Origin: JANPLD01 sp964445765
Lineage (GTDB): Bacteria > Pseudomonadota > Alphaproteobacteria > Rickettsiales > UBA8987
Direction: 5' to 3'
Assembly (NCBI GenBank): GCA_964445765.1
Contig: CAYULD010000001.1
Coordinates: 124,001 to 188,000 of the forward strand
DNA length: 64,000 bases
Positions 9,389 through 18,360 of the stretch are shown piece after piece. The position numbers were made by a program, and so were the translations under genes. Within the stretch, counting starts at the first letter, position 1; every line of letters begins with the position of its first letter. The notes under the pieces were generated by a model. It saw only the letters and a list, made by a program, of their open reading frames with translations, did not search any database and was not told where the DNA came from.

Positions 9389-10336
9389 TTAATGCTCGTG
9401 CTCTGCTTCAGATTTTTCAATATCAGCTCTAATTATAAAACTATTTTTACTAACATATTCCTCACCATTTTTAACCCCATCTATAATTTCAGCATAAACA
9501 TCATCACTCTCACCAAGTTCAATATTTTTAGCTTTATAGGTTTCACCAGATTTTATGAAGATAACCTGCTGGTTATCTATCTTTTGTATCCCATTAATTT
9601 TAACCGCTAGAGGCACTTGTTTTTCATCAATAACAACTTGTCCTTTAACGCTCATTCCGCTTCTAAAATTATTTTGAGTGTTATCTATAAAAGCTCTAGC
9701 TATTACTGTCTGGCTTGAAGCCTCTGTCGTTTGTAAAATTCCTGCAATATTTGATTCTATGGTATATTTTTTATCTTTGCTTTGAATATAGATTTTTTGC
9801 CCTTTCTTTATTGCCTCAATATCTTTTGAGAAAATGCTAAATTCCGCCATCATTGAAGATAAATCCGCAACTACAAAAAGTGGTTTATCACTTGTAACTT
9901 CCCCAATACTTGCATCTCGCTCAATAACAACCCCATCAACAGGTGAAGTAACTGGATATATCTGCAAGCTATCATTGCCCTCAACCATTGCCAGAACATC
10001 ACCCTTTTTCACGGGATCGTTTAGATCTTTTTTTACTTCTTTTACAACACCTGAAAATCTCGCTTTTACCTGTGCAGATTTATTCGGATTGAGATTTATA
10101 ATTCCATATAACTGTATTTTTTTCTCAATTTTTTGTGGAGATACTTGTTCAATTTCAATTTTTAGATTTTTTGCAACCTCTTTGTTTATCTTTGTTTTTG
10201 GTGATTTATTCTCGCTATGCTCATCATGATGCCCATGTTTTGATTTTTCACTCTTATGATGAGTTAAATAATCATAAGTTATATACCCACCTGCTAAAGT
10301 TAAAGCTGTAGAAAGTAATAAAATTTTGTTTTTCAT
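9389..10336 (-). CDS. czcB: CzcB-like periplasmic adaptor (membrane fusion protein)
   Basis: The adaptor links the RND pump to its outer-membrane channel. The 315-residue protein has an N-terminal membrane anchor, then a His-rich stretch (THHKSEKSKHGHHDEHSE), a barrel-sandwich (lipoyl-like) domain split by a short hairpin (KARFSGVVKEVKKD ... SPVDGVVIERDASIGEV), and a beta-barrel domain. It ends AEHEH. The histidine clusters suggest metal capture in the periplasm. It is shorter than typical CzcB because the alpha-helical hairpin is minimal. It lies 37 bp before czcA and 19 bp after czcC on the same strand. Confidence 0.9.
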   Translation of the reverse strand: MKNKILLLSTALTLAGGYITYDYLTHHKSEKSKHGHHDEHSENKSPKTKINKEVAKNLKIEIEQVSPQKIEKKIQLYGIINLNPNKSAQVKARFSGVVKEVKKDLNDPVKKGDVLAMVEGNDSLQIYPVTSPVDGVVIERDASIGEVTSDKPLFVVADLSSMMAEFSIFSKDIEAIKKGQKIYIQSKDKKYTIESNIAGILQTTEASSQTVIARAFIDNTQNNFRSGMSVKGQVVIDEKQVPLAVKINGIQKIDNQQVIFIKSGETYKAKNIELGESDDVYAEIIDGVKNGEEYVSKNSFIIRADIEKSEAEHEH

Positions 10337-10355
10337 ATAGTTAAAATATTTGTAA

Positions 10356-11633
10356 TTAATTTTCTAAAAATCTTTGAATAGAAGCCATTTGTGCATGATA
10401 ATCTTTGAGTGCCAGATTATAATTATAACGGGCTTCAAAAAGGGTTCTTTGTGCATCTAAAACTTCAAGGTATGGAAACTTACCCGCATTATATCCATCT
10501 CTGGTTTGCTTGAATGCTTTTTCGGCAGAAGGTAAAACCTTGTGTTTAAAATTTTCGATTTGAGAATATGCAGTTACAAGCAAATTATAAGAATTTACCA
10601 ATTCATTTTTTAAGCTAACTAAACTTGACTCATTAGATTTTGTAGTTTGTTCAAGCTGATTTTCTGCCTTAATTATATTTCCACGATTCTGATTAAATAT
10701 AGGTATCGGAATTGATAAACCAGCCACAAAAGCCTGATTATCTGTTTGCTGAAATTGTCTTATTCCTAAACTTAAAGTTGGATCTGGAATTGCATTGGCT
10801 TTTTCTAGACTTAAATTAGCTTCAGCTTGTTTTGAGGTGTTATTTAAAGCATTATAATAAGGGGTTTTTTCAATTATTCTTTCTGCATCAGATGCATCAA
10901 TCTTTTCAAACGAATTATATTTCCAAAAGTCTTCTGAGTTAAGTTTATATTCAGAATTATTTTCACCCCATAAATTCGCCAAATTATTTTTTGAGATTTG
11001 TAAATCCTGTTTAGCTTTCTGCAGATTTATACTTGCATTTGCAAGCTCAACTTCTGCCTTGCTTTTCTGAAAAGCTGGCTCTGCTGCGGCATTTACTCTT
11101 TTGCTAACATTTGCCAAAACTTGTTCTGCAAGTTTCTTTTGTTCCGTTGCAATTTTAAGATTTTCTTCTGCAAATATAGCTTCTGCGTAGGCGGTTTTTA
11201 CAGCCCTGATAAGTTCTAACTTAGTAATTTCAAATTTATTATATGCAGTTTTCACAGCATATTCTGATGATTTAACTCTAGAGCCATATTTTCCACCAAC
11301 CAATATTTGCTGGGACAAACTATATGTAGTTTGTGCAGAATCATATCCTTTGTATGCCCCATCACCATTGAAATCTTCAGCTTCAATATTAGCTTGAGGG
11401 TTAACATAATTTTTAGATTGCTCATAATCTCCCTCACTTGCTAATGCCTCAGACCTAACAGATTTAAGAGCAGGAGAATTTTCTAAAGCTTTATCTATCG
11501 CTTGTTTTAAACCTACAGAAAGCTCTGTAGCGGATTTAGTAACAATATTGGTATTTTCTGCAAAAGTTGCTGTAGAACTAATGCAGGTGGTGCAAGCCAG
11601 AAGCAAGGCACTCAAAAATTCAGATTTTTTCAT
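10356..11633 (-). CDS. czcC: CzcC-like outer-membrane efflux channel (TolC family)
   Basis: This 425-residue protein has a signal peptide (KKSEFLSALLLACTTCISST, cleavage near ATFAEN) and two long coiled-coil repeats typical of OEP/TolC proteins: 'LKQAIDKALENSPAL' at the start of repeat 1, and the conserved 'YNAGKFPYLEVLDAQRTLFEARYNYN' pattern near the end (family: G..s.ldvLdAqR.l..ar..y). It forms the exit duct of the tripartite pump. First of the three czc genes, with the Cys/His-rich small gene 60 bp upstream on the same strand. Confidence 0.9.
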   Translation of the reverse strand: MKKSEFLSALLLACTTCISSTATFAENTNIVTKSATELSVGLKQAIDKALENSPALKSVRSEALASEGDYEQSKNYVNPQANIEAEDFNGDGAYKGYDSAQTTYSLSQQILVGGKYGSRVKSSEYAVKTAYNKFEITKLELIRAVKTAYAEAIFAEENLKIATEQKKLAEQVLANVSKRVNAAAEPAFQKSKAEVELANASINLQKAKQDLQISKNNLANLWGENNSEYKLNSEDFWKYNSFEKIDASDAERIIEKTPYYNALNNTSKQAEANLSLEKANAIPDPTLSLGIRQFQQTDNQAFVAGLSIPIPIFNQNRGNIIKAENQLEQTTKSNESSLVSLKNELVNSYNLLVTAYSQIENFKHKVLPSAEKAFKQTRDGYNAGKFPYLEVLDAQRTLFEARYNYNLALKDYHAQMASIQRFLEN

Positions 11634-11693
11634 TTGAGAGTAATTTCTTAATAATAATAAAACGCAAACAGAATGCTTGCCGTGATAATTAAA

Positions 11694-12074
11694 TTAAGAA
11701 AATGAAGGAGGCTCTAGAAGTGGAGATGATTTAAACTTATGAACCTCTGATACTTGAAGCATGTTAAAAGCAGAGTTTATATAACTAACTCCTAAAGAAG
11801 TTACATTGTTTAATGACAAAACTGTATGAGAATGATGGCAACAATGGCAATTCATATCGCAACAATCATCTTTTTCATTTTTGCTGTGTTTACTATTGTC
11901 TGCCTTGGTTGTGTAAGACTCATTATGACTTTCAGACTTATCACAGTTCTGACATGATTTTGCAAAAGCATCAGAAACGCCAAAAATACTGGTTAAAACC
12001 AATGCGGTAATAACAAAGCAAAAAACTGATTTTATGTAATTTTTAATTTTCATATCTGAATTCAGCGTAATCAA
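11694..12074 (-). CDS. Exported Cys/His-rich small protein, putative metal binder
   Basis: The protein has 126 residues from the first ATG, or 119 from the better start at 12053 (MKIKNYIKSVFCFVITALVL), which gives a clean signal peptide ending near AFAKS. The mature part has CQNCDK and a dense DCCDMNCHCCHHSH cluster at roughly residues 71-84. No named family is recognised. Its place directly upstream of czcCBA on the same strand suggests a periplasmic metal sponge or sensor for the efflux system. No czc-type regulator gene (CzcR/S, MerR, ArsR) was found nearby. Confidence 0.6.
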   Translation of the reverse strand: MITLNSDMKIKNYIKSVFCFVITALVLTSIFGVSDAFAKSCQNCDKSESHNESYTTKADNSKHSKNEKDDCCDMNCHCCHHSHTVLSLNNVTSLGVSYINSAFNMLQVSEVHKFKSSPLLEPPSFS

Positions 12075-12146
12075 ATTTACTATCAGAAGTCAATTAAAAA
12101 CTTTTAGTCTTGCTATTCAACCAATTTATTTTGCTATTAACCTTCT

Positions 12147-12829
12147 TTATTTACCAACTTCAAAAAAGATTTTCTGCTCTTCCCAGCTTAGTGGGAATTT
12201 GTTCGTTAGACTTAATAGCGTTAAGCTTCTTCGTTGTTTGCCGGTGATAATTGCATTTATAATTTCTGGTGAAAGTAAGTTTAATCTTAAAATATCTGAA
12301 ACATAAGACCTACTCAAACCCTCTGCTTCAGCAATTTCCTTAGCTGTCCTGTATTTGCCTTTATTTATCTGCTCCTGCCACTCAGAAGCCCTTGCGATGG
12401 CTTTTATCATGCTATTATCATACGCAGGTTTTGAAGGTGCTTGATATTCATGCCCTGATGGGGTTATCAAAAACTTCTGCCCCTTGCCACGAATAAAATT
12501 TACTGGGATTGTGATTTTATATGGCTCGTAAATATTATTAGTTTCCTTTGAAATTTGAACCTCACCACCAACCCTATTTGCAAAATCAATTATGCCGAGC
12601 GGTAAAAATTCTATTTCAACTTTATCTGGGTGAACTGTAATTTTATTGATGAGTAATTGCAGAATCTTCTGTTGCTCCGTTGGAAATAACTCGTCCCATA
12701 TTCCATTAAAATTCTCTATCAGGTTTTGAAATTCATCTTTTGAAAGCTGCTGATATCAATCGATAAGGCAATATCAACAGGCTGATTATCAAAAAAGAGT
12801 TTGATTTTTCTTATAGTAGTTTTTAACAT
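12147..12829 (-). pseudogene. Decayed serine-type site-specific recombinase (C-terminal remnant)
   Basis: The frame from 12755 down to 12147 is open and reads like the C-terminal tail of alphaproteobacterial recombinases: WDELFPTEQQKILQLL, then HPDKVEIEF, then an HTH (AKEIAEAEGLSRSYVSDILR) and LLSPEIINAIITGKQ. The N-terminal resolvase catalytic domain is missing. A stop at 12756-12758 breaks the frame, and a different frame (12829 to about 12721, start MLKTTIRKIKLFF) continues upstream, so there is at least one frameshift. The apparent ORF starting with TTG at 12470 is only part of this relic. It lies inside the tRNA-flanked region and is the best sign of a mobile origin. Confidence 0.75.
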
Positions 12830-12838
12830 TCTATTTAA

Positions 12839-13300
12839 TCAGTGATTATTTGATATTAGGGATATAACATCTAAAACTAACCTTGTTTCATTTGATAATA
12901 AAACCATGTTATTATCAACCATGCCATAGCGTAAATTTGTAGGTAGAGGTGGTAACTGAGATAGCAACTGGGGTGGTAGATTTTTATATTCTAAACCCAA
13001 CGGTAAAGGTTTTCCAATTTCAATTTTTTTATATTGTCCAGGAGGCATGCATAACGAATTCTTCTTTGCAAGACCAGGAGGACAATTTTTTCTGGTATTG
13101 TTATTAATATTAACTCCGTAGTATTTTGATATTATCTCTTTAACTTCTGATTCAAAACCAAAAGATTTTTGATTTTGATTAGAATGCCATTTTTTATTCC
13201 TATGATTTTTATCATTTTTAGAAAATGATAAAGCTGGATTTGCGTTGCAAATTAAGAGAATAATAAATACAAGAAAGCTTTTTTTATTTAATATTTTCAT
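12839..13300 (-). CDS. Exported proline-rich protein of unknown function (RcnB-like C-terminus)
   Basis: The 153-residue protein has a signal peptide (KILNKKSFLVFIILLICN..., cleavage near ALSFS). The C-terminal half has the pattern NCPPGLAKK...CMPPGQYKK, then G-x-x-LPLGL, lines of LPPLP, and ends NMVLLSNETRLVLDVI. This resembles the periplasmic RcnB/YdcA-like domains common in proteobacteria; function is unknown. It starts 7 bp after the HD-GYP-like sensor gene on the same strand, so the two are probably cotranscribed, which hints at a role at the same periplasmic site. Confidence 0.6.
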   Translation of the reverse strand: MKILNKKSFLVFIILLICNANPALSFSKNDKNHRNKKWHSNQNQKSFGFESEVKEIISKYYGVNINNNTRKNCPPGLAKKNSLCMPPGQYKKIEIGKPLPLGLEYKNLPPQLLSQLPPLPTNLRYGMVDNNMVLLSNETRLVLDVISLISNNH

Positions 13301-13307
13301 ATGATAG

Positions 13308-15281
13308 TTATTTAGTTAACAAATTAGCTAAAGCATATACTATTTTGCTTGAATATTTTGTGTTCTTTTGTCTTATTAAAATATCAATCGCCTCTTCGTT
13401 TGAAAGTTTTTTTCTATAAGGTCTTTCACTAGTCATCGCTACAAAATCATTAGCAACTTTCAGTATTTTTGCACTTTCTATTATATTTTCGTCAGTCAAA
13501 CCATTTTCGCCTTTGCCATCTGGACGCTCATTTAATTGAGATATGGTTTCAATAACAGGGCTATCAAATTCTAAATCTTTAATAAGTGCTAAAGTTTTTT
13601 CTGGTGCATTATCAAAAAGTTGTTTTTCTTCTGGTGATAAAGGAGATTCCTTGTTAATTAACTCCCTTGGTAATAAAGCCAAATAGAGGTTACATAACTT
13701 TGCTGATATATCTACTGCCTTTAATATTTTTTCATTTGAATTAATTTCCTTAGCTATTTCAACACTAATTTTATTTAGGTTCTTTGAGTGATTTAAAAAA
13801 TAAGGGCTTCGCTGTTCAATTATTTTTAGTAATGTCTCTATTACATTACTAAGGTTATTTTCATATTTTTTTCTTTCTTTAATTAAGTTAGTTATATCAT
13901 TATCCACCAGAAGGAATTTTTTATTTTCATTATCACCACTAGATTCAACAACTGGAATGGATTTTCTAAGGATATATGAGGAATTACCTTGTTTTTCTTG
14001 AGTTAAAAATAGCTCATCTTTCTTATTTACAGCATCCAAATATTCCTGTGAAGCCGCTTTACCAATAACATTTTCAAGGGGTTTTTCTAAAGTGCCTTCT
14101 AGGGTAATATTATTATTTTTTAAAAATGACCTGTTGGCAAACTTAACTATGTTCTTATCATCTACTAAAAACATAGATTGCAATTGATTGTCAGTAACTA
14201 ATTTGAGTAGGTTGGTTTTTTTATCTAATTCATTGGAGATTCTTTGATATTTTATTGAGGTGCTGTGCCTCCAAATTAATAGCATAAAACAAGCAACCGC
14301 AATAATAACAAGGATAGTTATTATTAAGATGTTTCTAGCTATTACTTTAGAGTTTAGAAGAGCTTTTTTGCTATCTACCGAATGAATAAAGTATAAATTG
14401 TCCTTTATCAAAATTTTTGCAATTGATGAAACCTCTAAAGCATTTCTATTATATGAATTAATAATTTTATTTTGATTGTTTATTGATTCTATTTCAGAGC
14501 TGTTTCGTGAGTTGTTTTTTGATAAATTTATGATTTCTGAATCTGATTTTTTACCTGTGGAAATTACTTGGTAGCTTGAATCTTTATCCTGCAATATCAA
14601 CTCAGATTTTGAGTTATAAAACTCATCAGGCGGAAAGTTTAATATACTAAAAAATTCTTCATCCAGCCTTTTAATAAGAATTATATTTCCGATTTTATTT
14701 GAGTTTTGAATTGAGTTTATTTGTTTTGCTAAAACTATAAAAAACCCGCCTTCGTTTTTAACAATTTTAACTAATTCGCTACTTTTTTTATTTATTAAAT
14801 CGTTTTCAATGATAGTTTTTATTTCTGAATTAGATAGATTAATTGATACAATATTTTTTTGGTTGGAATCTAATATTGCAACCCCTTCAAGTTGTTGAAT
14901 TTTAGGGTTGTTAGCTTTTAATTCCTTTTTTTGCTTCACTATATCCAGTTTACTAATTTCAGAATCAAGATAATTTAAAACATATTGTTCCTGAGATAGT
15001 TTTTCCTCAATATCCATATCATTAATGCTAACCAAAAACATTTGCAGTGTAATGTTGCTAGAGATAGAGTTTACAATTTTTTTCTTATCTGCTATCCAAT
15101 CATTAATAGATTTTGTTCTTATTTCTGAGATACTAGAAAGATTTTTATTAATATAAATTTGCTCTTTTTTAACTAAACTTGTTGTATAATTATAAGCAGA
15201 AGTAAAAATTAATACCGAAACCAGCAAATAGATTGCTACAAGTGATAGAATTAAACTATTATTTTTTATAATTATGTTCAT
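13308..15281 (-). CDS. Transmembrane sensor with PAS and a degenerate HD-GYP domain
   Basis: Layout from the start at 15281 (657 residues): TM1 about 8-30, a large periplasmic sensor domain about 31-310 (dCache-like, with INDWIADKKKIVNSIS), TM2 about 317-340, a PAS-like domain about 355-460, then an HD-GYP-like domain to the end. The fold markers are visible (NHSKNLNKISVEIAKEI, ESPLSPEEKQLFDNAPEKT, ILKVANDFVAMTSERPYRK), but the metal-binding HD of the H-D-I-G-K stretch is replaced by SAKLCNLY. The HHE/GYP parts have become QLNERPDGKGENG. It is therefore unlikely to hydrolyse c-di-GMP and may act as a receptor. An ATG at 15380 would run into the divergent protease gene; 15281 begins just before TM1 and is preferred. 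Confidence 0.75.
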   Translation of the reverse strand: MNIIIKNNSLILSLVAIYLLVSVLIFTSAYNYTTSLVKKEQIYINKNLSSISEIRTKSINDWIADKKKIVNSISSNITLQMFLVSINDMDIEEKLSQEQYVLNYLDSEISKLDIVKQKKELKANNPKIQQLEGVAILDSNQKNIVSINLSNSEIKTIIENDLINKKSSELVKIVKNEGGFFIVLAKQINSIQNSNKIGNIILIKRLDEEFFSILNFPPDEFYNSKSELILQDKDSSYQVISTGKKSDSEIINLSKNNSRNSSEIESINNQNKIINSYNRNALEVSSIAKILIKDNLYFIHSVDSKKALLNSKVIARNILIITILVIIAVACFMLLIWRHSTSIKYQRISNELDKKTNLLKLVTDNQLQSMFLVDDKNIVKFANRSFLKNNNITLEGTLEKPLENVIGKAASQEYLDAVNKKDELFLTQEKQGNSSYILRKSIPVVESSGDNENKKFLLVDNDITNLIKERKKYENNLSNVIETLLKIIEQRSPYFLNHSKNLNKISVEIAKEINSNEKILKAVDISAKLCNLYLALLPRELINKESPLSPEEKQLFDNAPEKTLALIKDLEFDSPVIETISQLNERPDGKGENGLTDENIIESAKILKVANDFVAMTSERPYRKKLSNEEAIDILIRQKNTKYSSKIVYALANLLTK

Positions 15282-15297
15282 ATATTTTTTTAGATAG

Positions 15298-15927
15298 ATG
15301 AATTTTTTTATTAAATTATTATTATTCACATTTTTTACATTTAGCTTTTTTAATTGTGAAGCAAAGCAAAAACTTTTCAATAAAAATGAAGTAAAAACAA
15401 AAGGAATTAAAGATTTTCCTAAGTGGGTAGATGTTCTTCAGAAACAAAATAGCGAAAACTCTGTTTTTTCAAATAAATGTAAAAATAATAAAAAAAAGTT
15501 TTATTGCAATATTAGAGAGTTACGAGAGTATCTTGATTCAATAAAATCTGAATCAAAAGAAGATATTCTTAAAGCAGTTAACTCCCACTTAAATGAAAAA
15601 AAATATATCCTAGATATTGATAATTGGAGCGTTGAAGATTATTGGGCATCAACTGGGGAATTTTTATTCAAAAATGGAGATTGTGAAGATTATGCGATTT
15701 CAAAATATATGTCTTTGAAATATCTTGGCTTTTCTGACGAGGATATGAGGATACTTATCCTCTTTGATAACAATCTACAGCTTTATCACTCTGTTTTAGC
15801 AGTTTATTTAGAGGGTGAAATATTTATATTAGATAACCAAATAAAAGGGGTGATAAAAGATAAATCAATCTATCATTACACCCCTGTATTTTCCTTAAAT
15901 AAAAACTCTTGGTGGAGGTATATGTAA
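15298..15927 (+). CDS. LapG-like periplasmic cysteine protease (BTLCP family)
   Basis: The 209-residue protein has a signal peptide (NFFIKLLLFTFFTFSFF). It has the bacterial transglutaminase-like cysteine protease triad in order: C129 in NGDCEDYAISKY, H164 in LYHSVLAVY and D179 in FILDNQ. The spacing (35 and 15 residues) is close to LapG. Known LapG proteins cut surface adhesins at a di-alanine motif and are held inactive by the c-di-GMP receptor LapD. The gene is divergent from the degenerate HD-GYP sensor with only 16 bp between starts, and a two-partner adhesin lies 0.7 kb downstream. The family is clear; the substrate is inferred. Confidence 0.85.
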   Translation: MNFFIKLLLFTFFTFSFFNCEAKQKLFNKNEVKTKGIKDFPKWVDVLQKQNSENSVFSNKCKNNKKKFYCNIRELREYLDSIKSESKEDILKAVNSHLNEKKYILDIDNWSVEDYWASTGEFLFKNGDCEDYAISKYMSLKYLGFSDEDMRILILFDNNLQLYHSVLAVYLEGEIFILDNQIKGVIKDKSIYHYTPVFSLNKNSWWRYM

Positions 15928-16113
15928 CTATTTATTCTTGCCTTTTGCGTGATTTGAAACAGCATTTGAATAGTTGCCACTTGCTTTTTCTATACCTTTT
16001 GCAGCTTTTTCATTAGCTTTGCCTACGCTTGGTAAAGCTTCTTTTTGACCAGCAAAAGATGCTGTAGAAACAGTTAGTGCAAAAATTGCAGATAAAATAA
16101 GAGTTTTTTTCAT
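15928..16113 (-). CDS. Small exported protein of unknown function
   Basis: A 61-residue product with a textbook signal peptide (KKTLILSAIFALTVSTASFA then GQKEA). The mature part of about 40 residues is rich in Ala/Lys/Asn (KAAKGIEKASGNYSNAVSNH) and probably helical. No family is recognised. It ends exactly where the LapG-like gene ends (tail to tail). The 99-residue gene lies 40 bp upstream on the same strand. Confidence 0.55.
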   Translation of the reverse strand: MKKTLILSAIFALTVSTASFAGQKEALPSVGKANEKAAKGIEKASGNYSNAVSNHAKGKNK

Positions 16114-16153
16114 AAAATTCTCTATTAGTTGTTATTAATAAATACAAAGCAAC

Positions 16154-16453
16154 TTATGCAATGATATTCAATTTACTACCTAAACCTTTATTTAAATAAT
16201 TTGCAACCTGTTTTTCTGAGAATGTTTTTGAATTATCAATTATTTTATCGTTTGGCAAAGTTTTAGATGTATTGATTGTAACGCTTCCGTCTTGATTGTT
16301 TGTAATTGCAACCGACCCAGATATTGATTTTTTATCATTTAACTCTTTTGAGAAGATAATATTGGTTGCATCGCCATTTACCTCTGTAGTAGACTGAACA
16401 TTTTTGAAGAAATTTTTATAATTTCCTGCTGTAGCTTGTATGGACTGTAACAT
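16154..16453 (-). CDS. Hypothetical protein, 99 residues
   Basis: No signal peptide or membrane segment. The middle contains alternating polar strands (SISGSVAITNNQDGSVTINTS) and the end a short helix (SEKQVANYLNKGLGSK). I do not recognise a family. It is divergent from tpsB with a 153-bp gap (16454-16606) that is very AT-rich and must hold both promoters. I could not pick out convincing boxes there. Confidence 0.5.
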   Translation of the reverse strand: MLQSIQATAGNYKNFFKNVQSTTEVNGDATNIIFSKELNDKKSISGSVAITNNQDGSVTINTSKTLPNDKIIDNSKTFSEKQVANYLNKGLGSKLNIIA

Positions 16454-16606
16454 TTTTACCTCAATAATTAAGTTATTAATCCAATCACTTAAGCTATTTA
16501 TGTGCCAAATTTAAAATTTATTTAGTTAAATTTAATTAAAATTTAAGCTATCTTTTTTAAAAGAGATTTACTATAAGGCTTTACAAGCAAAAAAATATAA
16601 AAAACT

Positions 16607-18301
16607 ATGAAATACAAAAAAAATATTTGCATTTTAGGGATCTCAATTTTGTTACTTTCTGACGTAAGTAGAGTAAGTGCCCAAACCATTCCTACTTCTG
16701 CTCAGCCAGCAATAATTGAAAGGGAATTTAAGGATAAGCCAACCCTATCTATACAAGAAGGGGAGATATTCTCTGAAGAAAAGAAAGAGGGCTCTAGCAA
16801 CCTCAGTAAGGAAAAGGTTTTTAAACTTAACTCTGTTATTTTGGATGGTAGCACCGTATACCCAAAAGAAGAAGTAGCTTTGATAGTTGAAGACTATTTG
16901 AATAAAGAGGTTTCTTTTTCAGACTTAAACGAGATATCTAAAAAAATTACGGCTCAATATCGCAGTGACGGATTTATGTTTTCAAAGGTTGTTTTGCCTC
17001 CTCAAAAAATAAAAGATGGAGTAGTACACTTCAAAGCACTTGAAGGTAGAATCACTGGCGTAAGAGTTGAGGGTAATTTTGACGATAAAAATGGCTTGGT
17101 AAAAAAATATCTTGAAAAATTAAAGTCTAAAGTTCCAACTGATGCAGAAAATTTAGAGAGATATGTTTTGTTGATAGATGACTTACCAGGTATTAAGGCA
17201 AGAAGCCTAATTCAACAATCTGGGACTGTTGATGGAGGTGTTGATTTGGTGGTTTTAATTGATCAAGATAAATTTGAAGGTTCTGCAAGCATAGATAACA
17301 GAGGCACAAAGTATTTAGGTAGGGGTAGAGGGATATTGGTTGCCGCATTTAACTCTCTATTAGGAATTCACGATAGAACAACTATAAGGGGAATATCATC
17401 TCAAGACAGTGAAGAGTTACTATTTGGTGATATTACTCACGAAGAGCAAATAGGTAGTGAAGGAACAAAAATAAAAACTAGATACGCATACACCGATACC
17501 ACTCCCGGAAGAGAATTAAGATTTTTAGATGTTAAGGGTAAAAGTAGTGTGATCGATATAGAGGGTGTTCACCCACTTTTTAGAGGTAGAAAGCAAAATA
17601 TTAATTTAATTGCTGGCTTTAATTCTCTAGATAGTGAATCTGACTTATTAGGCACAAATATTACCGAAGATAGACTAAGAACACTAAGAGCAGGCTTTAG
17701 ATATGATTTGCAAGACTCTTTGGCTGGCGTTTCTCAGGTTGAGGTTTTGGCTACAAAAGGTATTGATGTTTTTAACTCTACAAACGACGGTGTGGGAAGA
17801 ACTAGAATCAATGGCGAACATGACTTTTTAAAGACATCTTTTTCTGCAACGAGAATACAAAGTTTAGTTGATAAATTTTCGCTTCAGGTAACTATGGCAG
17901 GTCAATATACTAATAATAACCTCTTGATTTCAGAAGAATTTGCTGTAGGTGGTGCAGAATTTGGTCGTGCCTATGATGCCGGTGAAATTACTGGCGACAG
18001 AGGTTTAGCAGGCTCTATAGAGTTGCAATATGGAGGCACTATAAGTGGTGAAAAAATAAGAAAAATGGCGGAGTCATATCAATTGTATACCTTTTACGAT
18101 GCAGGGAAAGTATGGAATGAAGATTTGGTAGTTGGAGAATTAGCTCATGAAGCAATAGCGTCCACCGGTATTGGTGTTAGATTTAACCATAGTAAAACTG
18201 TTTCAAGCTCTGTAGAGCTAGCAAAGCCATTGACAAGGGATGTTAACGCAGAGGGAGACAATGATGTAAGAGCCTTCTTTAGCTTAACTAAGAGATTTTA
18301 A
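16607..18301 (+). CDS. TpsB outer-membrane transporter (FhaC/ShlB/HMW1B family)
   Basis: TpsB is the outer-membrane channel of a two-partner (type Vb) secretion system and exports TpsA. The 564-residue protein has a signal peptide (cleavage near VSAQTIP), a POTRA domain at about 70-145 (LNSVILDGSTVYPKEEV ... YRSDGFMFSKVVLPPQ, then HFKALEGRITGVRVEGNF), and a 16-strand type beta-barrel with a conserved GSASIDNRGTKYLGR opening. It ends in phenylalanine (FSLTKRF) as barrel proteins do. tpsA follows 59 bp downstream on the same strand. Length and order are standard for the family. Confidence 0.92.
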   Translation: MKYKKNICILGISILLLSDVSRVSAQTIPTSAQPAIIEREFKDKPTLSIQEGEIFSEEKKEGSSNLSKEKVFKLNSVILDGSTVYPKEEVALIVEDYLNKEVSFSDLNEISKKITAQYRSDGFMFSKVVLPPQKIKDGVVHFKALEGRITGVRVEGNFDDKNGLVKKYLEKLKSKVPTDAENLERYVLLIDDLPGIKARSLIQQSGTVDGGVDLVVLIDQDKFEGSASIDNRGTKYLGRGRGILVAAFNSLLGIHDRTTIRGISSQDSEELLFGDITHEEQIGSEGTKIKTRYAYTDTTPGRELRFLDVKGKSSVIDIEGVHPLFRGRKQNINLIAGFNSLDSESDLLGTNITEDRLRTLRAGFRYDLQDSLAGVSQVEVLATKGIDVFNSTNDGVGRTRINGEHDFLKTSFSATRIQSLVDKFSLQVTMAGQYTNNNLLISEEFAVGGAEFGRAYDAGEITGDRGLAGSIELQYGGTISGEKIRKMAESYQLYTFYDAGKVWNEDLVVGELAHEAIASTGIGVRFNHSKTVSSSVELAKPLTRDVNAEGDNDVRAFFSLTKRF

Positions 18302-18360
18302 GTAAATTTATTTAAAATTTTAATAAATGTTGATTTTTTGCAACAGGCAGGTTATAAATT

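Noticed and set aside
6109..9420. CusA (copper) identity for the RND pump
   Set aside because: The TM4 motif DFG...DGA and the TAEMASDPMPVN region fit the Zn/Co/Cd class better. A copper role is not excluded.
6308..10229. Several plus-strand open frames of 80-131 codons inside the czc genes
   Set aside because: They are antisense to well-supported genes, and their composition reflects the complementary strand of membrane-protein codons.
12147..12470. A separate ParB-like HTH gene starting with TTG
   Set aside because: The same frame continues upstream to 12755 with recombinase sequence, so it is the tail of a decayed recombinase and not an independent gene.
13308..15380. HD-GYP gene starting at 15380
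   Set aside because: That start would overlap the signal peptide region of the divergent protease; ATG 15281 directly precedes the first membrane segment.
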